A program made the position numbers and the translations under genes. From Desulfobulbus sp. (GTDB lineage: Bacteria; Desulfobacterota; Desulfobulbia; Desulfobulbales; Desulfobulbaceae), in contig JAQUEZ010000185.1 in the NCBI GenBank assembly GCA_028684915.1, positions 1 through 11,988 of the forward strand: DNA of 11,988 nt, written 5' to 3'. Below are positions 6,647-11,988 of this stretch, one piece after another; positions within the stretch are counted from its first letter, which is position 1, and the number at the start of each line of letters is the position of its first letter. The notes under the pieces were generated by a model that had not been told where the DNA came from, did no database searches, and was given only the letters and a program-made list of their open reading frames with translations.

Positions 6647-6683
6647 AAAAAAAAACCCCCGTCGGCGGGCGCCGATGGGGGTT
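6647..6683 (-). terminator. Attenuator terminator of ilvBN
   Basis: On the minus strand, AACCCCCATCGGC and GCCGACGGGGGTT form a thirteen-position stem with a single A-C mismatch and the loop GCCC. Nine T residues start at its base. It lies between the leader peptide stop and the ilvB ribosome binding site, so it would end transcription before ilvB unless disrupted. The GGCGCC at the tip of its left arm (6668-6673) can instead pair with the GGCGCC spanning leader codons 31-33 (6714-6719). Confidence 0.88.
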
Positions 6684-6709
6684 GAATTCACTTGTGTAAA
6701 CGTTTCCCG

Positions 6710-6811
6710 CTAAGGCGCCTCGAATCGTGCACGCACCACGACCACCGCACTGACGACCACGACGAGTGCGAGGGAAACGATGATGTTGGTGATGCTGAAT
6801 GCGATTTTCAT
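6710..6811 (-). CDS. Valine-rich leader peptide of ilvBN, 33 aa (ivbL-like)
   Basis: The frame begins MKIAFSITNIIVSLAL and continues with VVVVSAVVVVR before RFEAP and a TAG stop. Nine of 33 residues are valine, eight of them in two runs of four, with extra leucine and isoleucine. This pattern is that of the E. coli ivbL leader, although the sequence itself differs. AGGT lies six bases before the ATG. Leader bases 6772-6779 (codons 11-14) are exactly complementary over eight bases to 6701-6708 just past the stop, giving a 1:2 hairpin. GGCGCC at codons 31-33 can pair with the terminator arm, giving a 2:3 antiterminator. A ribosome stalled for lack of valyl-tRNA would cover segment 1 and allow readthrough into ilvB. 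The small peptide probably has no function of its own. Confidence 0.85.
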   Translation of the reverse strand: MKIAFSITNIIVSLALVVVVSAVVVVRARFEAP

Positions 6812-6857
6812 AGCTACCTAAACGGAAATGGACTCCCCATAGCGGGAATGATGTTTC

Positions 6858-6886
6858 TTGATACCTAAGGGAAAAACATTCGTCAA
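6858..6886 (-). promoter_or_regulatory. Predicted sigma-70 promoter of ilvBN
   Basis: On the minus strand, TTGACG (6881-6886) and TATCAA (6858-6863) are separated by exactly 17 bases. Transcription would start near 6851, about 40 bases before the leader peptide ATG. Both boxes match consensus at five and four of six positions. The placement directly before an attenuator leader makes the call more credible than the boxes alone. Confidence 0.65.
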
Positions 6887-7003
6887 GGAGAATGTTTCCT
6901 AAAAATTATTTGTCGCAGTCAATGAAAAAATCAAGCGGGTCCATTGGTGGCGATTAAGCTGGCCAAAACCTGACCGATGCAATATTTTATTACATTCTCT
7001 CTT

Positions 7004-7105
7004 TGATGGACTCGTCAAAACGCTCGAGGACGACGCGCTTATCTTCTTAACTTACTGGCTTGGCGATCTGTCACTGCGTAATTTTTGATTTTTTTCGAAG
7101 CCATC
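7004..7105 (+). repeat. Repeat copy E, inverted-end element upstream of hgcA
   Basis: The left end, TGATGGACTCGTCAAAA, and the right end, TTTTTTCGAAGCCATC, are near inverted repeats of each other and share the GATGGACTCG end seen in copy C. The enclosed 70 or so bases differ from the other copies. The element ends 25 bases before the hgcA start codon, so the hgcA promoter probably lies in or beyond it. I find no convincing promoter pair within. The stretch 6887-7003 to its left shows no gene. Confidence 0.5.
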
Positions 7106-7130
7106 CTCTTTTGACCGCCAGGGACGATTC

Positions 7131-8303
7131 ATGCAACCAATTCAGCCCTTTCCCCAGTCAGGTTCCGCACAGACGACAACCGTACCGCCCCTGCAAACGC
7201 TCCCGCAGCAGGCCCCCTGTTGAGGCCCTAAACCAGAACCTCGGGCCGGGGTTCATGAACGACCGGGATACACACTCTGCCTGTTTGTTGAGGGTTTTAT
7301 CGACACTCCGGCAGGACCGATACCACAGATCGCCACCCGGCTGAGCCACCACGATATCCTGGGAACCATCGGGGCCCGTATCGGCATCATCCGCAGCCAT
7401 TACCGGGTTGCCCCCGGCCTTTATGCCGTGGGCACACCCTCGCCGCAGTCACCCGTACTGGTCACGGCCAACTATAAACTGACCTTTGATGCCCTTCGCC
7501 ACACCCTAGGCGGCATCGATGCCTGGCTGTTGATTATTGATACCCGGGGCATCAATGTCTGGTGCGCCGCAGGCAAGGGCACCTTTGCTTCCCAGGAAGT
7601 GATCAATGCTGTCCGCCGTTTCCGCTTGAGCGAGGTGGTCTGCCACCACGAACTTATACTCCCTCAACTCGCAGCTACAGGGGTTTCCGCCCTGGAAGTG
7701 AAAAAAGGGTGCGGCTGGACCGTCTTTTTCGGCCCAATACGCGCCAACGATCTGCGCCGCTATCTTCAACAGAACAAGGTGGCCGACGAGGCCATGCGCG
7801 AGGTCAGCTTTACCCTTAAAGAGCGGCTGGAGCTCATTCCGGTGGAATTGTTTTTGCTCGGCAAACCGCTTGTGCTCATGCTCTTGCTTGAATTCGTACT
7901 TTCAGGAATTGGCCCGGACTTTTTTTCACTGACCAGAGCCTGGCAACGAGGCCTCGATCTGCTGGCAGCCACTGCACTGGGTATTCTCGGTGGAACGGTG
8001 GCCACGCCCCTTCTCTTGCCCTGGGTACCCTGTCGTCAATTTTGGATAAAAGGGGTGTGGGTGGCGTTGCCGATCATTGCCGGCCTCCACCTGGCCTTTG
8101 CCGAGTTACCTTTTATGGAACAGGCTGCCATGGCCCTGTGGATGATCATCATCAGTTCCTACCTGGCGATGAATTTCACCGGATCCACCCCGTTTACCTC
8201 CCCCAGCGGTGTTGAACGGGAAATGCGCATAGGCCTGCCGGTGCAATGCCTGGGAACCCTAGTTGTATTGATTCTTTGGATCGCTGCACCTTTTTGGTTT
8301 TAG
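7131..8303 (+). CDS. hgcA: Mercury methylation corrinoid protein HgcA, probable selenoprotein (TGA at 7221 read as Sec31)
   Basis: HgcA carries a methyl group on a corrinoid cofactor and passes it to inorganic mercury at the inner membrane. The diagnostic cap-helix motif NVWCAAGK is present, with the corrinoid-ligating cysteine at residue 145 of the full frame. Five hydrophobic helices follow from about residue 235 to the end, including MNFTGSTPFTSPSGVE between the last two. The ATG at 7131 has AGGGA about six bases upstream and opens 30 codons of a Gln/Pro/Thr-rich tail ending in Cys30. A TGA follows, after which the same frame continues through the conserved PGY...FVEGFIDTPAGPIPQIATRL and VAPGLYAVGTP region. 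No ATG, GTG or TTG lies in frame between the TGA and 7428, which is already inside the conserved domain. A SECIS-like hairpin follows the TGA. The alternatives are a nonsense mutation or a sequencing error. Translated with selenocysteine, the protein has 390 residues. hgcB follows after eight bases. Confidence 0.9.
7221..7254 (+). promoter_or_regulatory. Candidate bacterial SECIS element after the in-frame TGA of hgcA
   Basis: Directly downstream of the TGA (7221-7223), GAACCTC (7236-7242) and GGGGTTC (7248-7254) form a seven-pair stem with one G-U pair and the five-base loop GGGCC. The loop starts 19 bases after the TGA and begins with G. The general bacterial SECIS pattern, as I know it, asks for a short apical loop 16-37 bases from the UGA with a G among its first two bases, and this fits. 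Stem-loops of this size occur by chance in GC-rich DNA, so the position and the frame context carry most of the weight. Confidence 0.6.
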
Positions 8304-8311
8304 GAGAACAA

Positions 8312-8599
8312 ATGCACGGATATACATATCTTCGCGGGGTCGCCACCCTCCAGCTCGATCCGGAGCGTTGCATTGGCTGTGGGGCCTGTGTTCTGGTTTG
8401 CCCGCACCGAATTTTGACGCTGACCGCAGCGAAAATTGAGATGCGTGAGCCAGATTTGTGCATGGAATGTGGGGCCTGCGCGCAAAACTGCCCGGTAGGG
8501 GCCGTCACGGTGACACCGGGAGTGGGATGTGCGGTTGCCATCCTCGGAGCGTGGATCAATCGTTTTTTTGGCAGAAAGATGTTTTCCGATTGCTGTTAA
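8312..8599 (+). CDS. hgcB: Mercury methylation ferredoxin HgcB
   Basis: A 95-residue dicluster ferredoxin that supplies electrons to reduce the HgcA corrinoid and is thought to hand over mercury through its terminal cysteines. Two [4Fe-4S] motifs of the form CxxCxxCxxxC lie at residues 20-30 and 50-60. Cys73 (GVGCAV) and the terminal pair Cys94-Cys95 are present; these are exactly the extra cysteines reported as important in characterised HgcB. The ATG at 8312 has TAGGAGA six bases before it, and the TAG there is the hgcA stop, so the two are tightly coupled. The frame extends upstream to 8246 inside hgcA, but that extension has no support. Residues 73-87 form a short hydrophobic stretch that may sit against the membrane near HgcA. 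Confidence 0.95.
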   Translation: MHGYTYLRGVATLQLDPERCIGCGACVLVCPHRILTLTAAKIEMREPDLCMECGACAQNCPVGAVTVTPGVGCAVAILGAWINRFFGRKMFSDCC

Positions 8600-8618
8600 C
8601 AGGTGGGTATTCAAGCAA

Positions 8619-9593
8619 ATGAACGAACAATTTCCCCGACCGAAAATTCTTGTCAGCCGCTGCCTCGGCTTTGCAGCCTGCCGTTACGACGGCGCGATTC
8701 TTAAAAATGGGTTTGTCGAACAACTCCGCTCTGCAATCGATTTAATTCCGGTCTGTCCAGAGACTGACTGCGGCCTGGGCATTCCCCGGCCACCGATCCG
8801 GCTTTGCAACTCCGAACAGGGATTGGTGGTCTACCAGCCGGCAACAAGGTGCGATGTCACCGCCCAACTGCAGGCAACAATCACCACCATCCTGAGGGAA
8901 ACCCCTCAGGTGGATGGTGCCATCTTGAAAAGCAAGTCGCCCAGTTGCGGCCTGTTTGATGCCAAAATTTACCAGGGGATCGAGAAGCCGCACCCGCTGG
9001 GCAAGGGGGCCGGCGTCTTTGGCGAACAGGTGTTACGCTACTGTGTTGGCGGGGCCATTGAAGACGAGATGCGCCTGAGCAACCTTATCCTCCGCGAGCA
9101 CTTCCTGATTAAGATCTTTACATTGGCCCGCATCCGCGAACTGAGCCTGCAGCCGACCATGGGCGCCCTGGTGGCTTTTCATGCCAGTCATAAGTTACTC
9201 TTTCTCGCCTATAATCAAAGCCGCTTCCGCCTTGCGGGCAAGATCGTGGCCAACCATGAAAAACTGCCGACCACTGAGGTGGTACAGCGTTATCGGGAGC
9301 AACTGGTGCAAATTCTGGACACCCCGATGCGCATTCCCGGAGTGATCAACACCCTGTACCACGCATTCGGCTGGATTTCCGAGCATCTGGGCGCAGAGGA
9401 GAAGCAGTACCTAATCAACACTATCGAGGAGTACCGCGATGAACGTCTCCCTCTGCAGGCAGTCACCCGTTTGATCGAGGCCCATGCGCTCCGCTTCGGC
9501 AACCAGTACCTCCAGGACCAGGTCTTCCTTCAGCCTTACCCCCGCGCCCTGGCAGGTTTGCACGATTCCGGCCGGGGGCGCGAGGTTCACTGA
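8619..9593 (+). CDS. DUF523-DUF1722 fusion protein (TudS/YbgA-related, putative thio-compound desulfidase)
   Basis: The 324 residues contain an N-terminal DUF523 domain (about 8-145) and a C-terminal DUF1722 helical domain (about 185-305). DUF523 marks are VSRCLGFAACRYDG (Cys15, Cys21), PVCPETDCGLGIPRPP (Cys46) and LKSKSPSCG (Cys110). In the family member TudS, conserved cysteines hold a [4Fe-4S] cluster that removes sulfur from thiouracil. The DUF1722 half resembles E. coli YbgA, whose role is not settled. The ATG at 8619 was chosen because the DUF523 domain starts eight residues later; AGGTGGG lies about 12 bases upstream, rather far. It begins 19 bases after hgcB in the same direction and may be cotranscribed. 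The substrate here is unknown. A hairpin after the stop could be a weak terminator. Confidence 0.85.
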   Translation: MNEQFPRPKILVSRCLGFAACRYDGAILKNGFVEQLRSAIDLIPVCPETDCGLGIPRPPIRLCNSEQGLVVYQPATRCDVTAQLQATITTILRETPQVDGAILKSKSPSCGLFDAKIYQGIEKPHPLGKGAGVFGEQVLRYCVGGAIEDEMRLSNLILREHFLIKIFTLARIRELSLQPTMGALVAFHASHKLLFLAYNQSRFRLAGKIVANHEKLPTTEVVQRYREQLVQILDTPMRIPGVINTLYHAFGWISEHLGAEEKQYLINTIEEYRDERLPLQAVTRLIEAHALRFGNQYLQDQVFLQPYPRALAGLHDSGRGREVH

Positions 9594-9598
9594 CAGGA

Positions 9599-9626
9599 CA
9601 GCCTTAGTTGTCCTGAGGCTGGTTTT
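9599..9626 (+). terminator. Possible weak terminator after the hgcAB-DUF523 unit
   Basis: CAGCCT (9599-9604) and AGGCTG (9616-9621) can pair around an eleven-base loop and are followed by GTTTT. The stem is short and the T run only four long. It overlaps the last codons of the convergent gene at 9604-9990. Its location just after the stop of the plus-strand cluster is the main support. Confidence 0.3.
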
Positions 9627-9990
9627 GGATCTGCTTGAGTAGAGCCTGCAGGCCGAGTGCCTGGAGCACGGTCAGGCACTCGTCATGGTGAAAGAACCCG
9701 GCCATAACTGCGGCAAATTGTGTGGCAAGAAAGACCATCTCCCCATCATCTTCCTGAGCCAGTAAACGGCGGCAGGCGGCGATATCATCGGTTTCCACCG
9801 CGCCGACAAGATCGTTGAGCCAATCCAGTTGGCTCTCTTCAAAATGAAACTCCACCATGGCCTGGGCATACATGGATACGATCGCAGCCCGATGGTCGTA
9901 AACAGCATCCAGGTCATTCGCCTGGGCGGCGTCCAGCACCTGTTCAATCTGTTCCAGAAGATCCTGGATTTCCTGATTTTCTTCGCTCAT
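9604..9990 (-). CDS. Acidic helical protein of unknown function, 128 aa
   Basis: The ATG at 9990 has GAGGAG seven bases upstream. The protein starts MSEENQEIQDLLEQIEQVLD and is rich in Asp, Glu, Ala and Leu throughout. Nearly all of it should be alpha-helical, with an ARAIVSMYAQAMVEF-like amphipathic stretch (34-49) and a FFHHDECLTVLQALGLQALL segment (99-118). Two cysteines are isolated, and there is no membrane helix or signal peptide. HHDE at 101-104 and HFEES at 49-53 could bind a metal, which is speculation. I do not recognise the family. It is the last of three co-directional minus-strand genes after pta and the EamA permease, 32 bases after the permease stop, and converges on the DUF523 gene with ten bases between the stops. 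Confidence 0.75.
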   Translation of the reverse strand: MSEENQEIQDLLEQIEQVLDAAQANDLDAVYDHRAAIVSMYAQAMVEFHFEESQLDWLNDLVGAVETDDIAACRRLLAQEDDGEMVFLATQFAAVMAGFFHHDECLTVLQALGLQALLKQIQNQPQDN

Positions 9991-10022
9991 ATTGCGTCTC
10001 CTCTGCAATGCAATGGTTAGGT

Positions 10023-10904
10023 TTAACGCGACTCCCGCCCGGACTGCATCCCCAGGTAGAGGGCCAGCAAGGTGCCCGTTACACCTACCCAGTTTATCAC
10101 GCTGGTCGGACGATGAAACAACAATACGTCCCAAAGAAAAGAAAGCAGCGGTTGAAACAGGAGAATAAAGCCGGTCAGAGAGGCGCGCATCTTCGGCATA
10201 CCGCCAGCGATCAGTGCCCAGCCAAGGGTCTGACTCAAAAGGCCGAGTGCCAGCAGCGACAGCCAGCTGATACCATTGGGGATCGCAAAGGACGCACCGC
10301 TCCTTACCAGAAAAACACCTAAAAAGAGGGAACTTGCGCCGGAGACCAGCATCAGGTTGAAGAAAAAAGAAAAGGCACGCGCCTCGGTTTGCAGCCGCCG
10401 AAGAATCAGCAGAAAGCCACTGTAACAGAGTGCGGTCAACAGTCCCAGGACAAGCCCCCAACGATACTCCGCAGTCAACGCCTGCCAGTCACCGCCCACC
10501 AAAAAGTAGAGGCCCACAAACGCCAGCGCAATGGCGAGAAGAAAACGAAGATGGAGTCGCTCCCGTAAAAACAGCACCCCCACCCCGGAGAGGACAAAAA
10601 CTTGAAAGTTGCCAAGTATGGTGGCCAGCCCCGGACCGACATACTGAATACTGGCATGCCAGCAATAGAGATCCAGGCTAAACAGAAGCCCGCAGACGAT
10701 CCCCCACAAAAGATGTCGTCTGTTAAGCGGATGAAATTCTCCGCGCTGGATGCAGATCAACAGCAAAAAAAGAAACCCAAAAAACACGCGATAAAAGGCG
10801 GAAACCGTGGGCAGCACCGTGGCTAACTTTACCCAGACCGCAGAAAAGGAAATACAGAACGCCCCAATCAGGATCGAAACCAGAGCCGGCAAGCGCGCTA
10901 TCAC
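10023..10904 (-). CDS. EamA-family (drug/metabolite transporter) permease
   Basis: The 293 residues form about ten hydrophobic helices in two repeats of five, the usual EamA architecture (DMT superfamily), in the inner membrane. Typical features are an early SFSAVWVKLA helix, AFYRVFFGFLFL, a first-half end at LFLRERLHL, a second-half LILRR loop, and LFQPLLSFLWDVLLF. The substrate cannot be told from sequence; relatives export amino acids or other small metabolites. No ATG fits the start. GTG at 10904 gives normal length, lies five bases after the pta stop codon and lacks a ribosome binding site, so translation is probably coupled to pta. The longer frame to 11003 would overlap the conserved end of Pta and is unlikely. 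Confidence 0.8.
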   Translation of the reverse strand: MIARLPALVSILIGAFCISFSAVWVKLATVLPTVSAFYRVFFGFLFLLLICIQRGEFHPLNRRHLLWGIVCGLLFSLDLYCWHASIQYVGPGLATILGNFQVFVLSGVGVLFLRERLHLRFLLAIALAFVGLYFLVGGDWQALTAEYRWGLVLGLLTALCYSGFLLILRRLQTEARAFSFFFNLMLVSGASSLFLGVFLVRSGASFAIPNGISWLSLLALGLLSQTLGWALIAGGMPKMRASLTGFILLFQPLLSFLWDVLLFHRPTSVINWVGVTGTLLALYLGMQSGRESR

Positions 10905-10909
10905 CGAAA

Positions 10910-11988
10910 TCAGGAGGCAAGCAGAGCAGCGTGCGCGGCAGATATTGCCTGGGCTTGGATGGCAGTTATGGCCACAGTGTTGACAATATCGGAGACCAGG
11001 CATCCTCGACTGAGATCGTTGACCGGTTTGTTGAGCCCCTGAAGAATCGGCCCGATGGCCACGGCCCCGGAGGAACGCTGCACGGCCTTATAGGTGTTGT
11101 TGCCGGTGTTGAGATCGGGAAAAATAAACACACTGGCCCGTCCGGCAACTTCGCTCTCGGGCATCTTCTCATGGGCCACTGCCAGATCGATGGCCGCATC
11201 GTACTGAATGGGTCCATCGATCTTCAGATCAGGCCGGAGTGCCCTCGCCAGTTGCACCGCTCTGCGCACCTTATCCACTTCCTCCCCCTGACCGGAGGTA
11301 CCGCTGGAGTAGGAGAGCATAGCCACAATCGGCTCGATGTTGAACATGGCCGCAGTTTCCGCCGAACGGATGGCAATTTCAGCCAACTCCTCGCTGTTGG
11401 GGTTGGGGTTGACCGCACAGTCGCCGTAGACCAACACCCGGGTATCCAGGCACATGAAAAAGACACTCGAAACCACCGACACTCCAGGGCGGGTGCGAAT
11501 AATCTGAAAGGCCGGACGCACCGTGTGCTGGGTGGTGTGCACTGCACCCGAGACCATGCCATCGGCATGACCGGCATGGACCATCATGGTACCAAAATAG
11601 CTGACATCGCCAATAGTATCGCGGGCATAATCCCGTGTAGAGCCCCTGTGCTTGCGTGCCTGATAGAGACGCTCGATCAACTCCTCGCGCAGGGGCGAGG
11701 TCTTGGGGTCAATGATGGCCACATCCTGGAGTTTCAAGCCTAAGGACGCGGCACGACTGCGGATCACTTTTTCCTCGCCGAGCAGACTCAGGTTGACCAC
11801 CTCGCGGGCACGGAGAATCTCTGCCGCCTGAAGGATGCGCTCATCCTCGCCCTCCGGAAGGACAATATGTTTTCGATCGGCCCGGGCCCGCTGAAAGAGC
11901 GAATACTCGAACATCAGGGGCGACATGGTGGTGGTCACGGTTTCAATCACCTGCTGCTCCAGGGTTGCGCCATCCACATGACTCTCGA
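10910..11988 (-). CDS. pta: Phosphate acetyltransferase, C-terminal catalytic part (5' end outside window)
   Basis: Interconverts acetyl-CoA and acetyl phosphate, linking pyruvate oxidation to ATP formation with acetate kinase. About 359 residues are in the window, in an open frame running through the right edge. The PTA_PTB domain is complete: RKHIVLPEGEDERIL, the RGSTRDYARDTIGDVSYFGT segment, HADGMVSGAVHTT, SYSSGTSGQGEEVDKVRRA, and FIFPDLNTGNNTYKAVQR. The sequence before it (TPLMFEY equivalent: MSPLMFEYSLFQRARA) is the linker that joins this domain to the N-terminal DRTGG and P-loop domains in long Pta proteins of about 700 residues. I therefore treat this as the end of a long-form Pta; a GTG at 11977 is not needed as a start. 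The EamA gene follows at once on the same strand. Confidence 0.92.
   Translation of the reverse strand, partial: ESHVDGATLEQQVIETVTTTMSPLMFEYSLFQRARADRKHIVLPEGEDERILQAAEILRAREVVNLSLLGEEKVIRSRAASLGLKLQDVAIIDPKTSPLREELIERLYQARKHRGSTRDYARDTIGDVSYFGTMMVHAGHADGMVSGAVHTTQHTVRPAFQIIRTRPGVSVVSSVFFMCLDTRVLVYGDCAVNPNPNSEELAEIAIRSAETAAMFNIEPIVAMLSYSSGTSGQGEEVDKVRRAVQLARALRPDLKIDGPIQYDAAIDLAVAHEKMPESEVAGRASVFIFPDLNTGNNTYKAVQRSSGAVAIGPILQGLNKPVNDLSRGCLVSDIVNTVAITAIQAQAISAAHAALLAS

Noticed and set aside
6610..6648. N-terminal extension of ilvB to a TTG at 6648
   Set aside because: The TTG lies in the T tract of the attenuator. The ATG at 6609 has AGGAGG and matches the IlvB N-terminus.
7060..7344. Plus-strand frame of 94 codons upstream of hgcA
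   Set aside because: It lies in a different frame from the conserved HgcA N-terminus, starts inside a repeat and has no protein-like pattern. An automated caller might report it because of the TGA in hgcA.
7428..8303. hgcA starting at the GTG at 7428
   Set aside because: This would remove the conserved VAPGLYAVG and FVEGFIDTPAG region, which is intact upstream in the same frame, and no ribosome binding site precedes it.
10931..11743. 270-codon plus-strand frame
   Set aside because: It is antisense to the conserved catalytic domain of pta.
1..11988. CRISPR array, tRNA or rRNA genes
   Set aside because: No regularly spaced direct repeats, tRNA cloverleaf or rRNA-like sequence was recognised. 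The dispersed repeats differ in spacing and orientation.

Overview
The window looks like a chromosomal segment of an anaerobic member of the Desulfobacterota (former Deltaproteobacteria), plausibly near the Desulfobulbaceae. This placement is inferred from a mercury-methylation gene pair (hgcAB), a likely selenoprotein, Desulfo-type short palindromic repeats, and a moderately GC-rich coding background. No rRNA or tRNA is present to fix the taxonomy.

Layout. Positions 1-112 (minus) hold the start of a PAS-domain protein. Positions 248-493 (minus) encode a small unknown protein. Positions 494-1222 are non-coding and contain an AT-rich stretch and several copies of a short repeat family (further copies at 157-232 and 7004-7105). 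Next come panE (1223-2167) and panB (2201-3043) on the plus strand, which meet alaC (3064-4296, minus) tail to tail. Upstream of alaC on the minus strand lie ilvN (4614-4940) and ilvB (4927-6609). The divergent plus-strand cluster hgcA (7131-8303), hgcB (8312-8599) and a DUF523-DUF1722 gene (8619-9593) follows. It converges on a minus-strand group: a 128-residue unknown protein, an EamA permease, and the C-terminal part of phosphate acetyltransferase.

Three items are not obvious from long open reading frames. (1) alaC is preceded by a 20-residue alanine-rich leader peptide (4448-4510) and five mutually complementary RNA segments that include two intrinsic terminators. This is a candidate alanine-responsive transcription attenuator. 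(2) ilvBN is preceded by a 33-residue valine-rich leader peptide (6710-6811) and a strong terminator hairpin, equivalent to the enterobacterial ivbL attenuator. (3) hgcA has an in-frame TGA at 7221 between a start codon with a good ribosome binding site and the conserved N-terminal region. No other start codon lies between the TGA and that region, and a hairpin with bacterial SECIS geometry follows directly. HgcA may therefore be a selenoprotein with a Cys-Sec pair.

The genes on the left share 2-keto acid chemistry. IlvBN and AlaC both work on pyruvate. IlvBN starts the route to ketoisovalerate, which PanB and PanE convert to pantoate. Each of the two minus-strand units appears to be controlled by translation of its own end-product codons. 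HgcA and HgcB together methylate inorganic mercury; the neighbouring DUF523 protein belongs to a thio-compound desulfidase family. All functional calls rest on motif recognition, and no database search was run.
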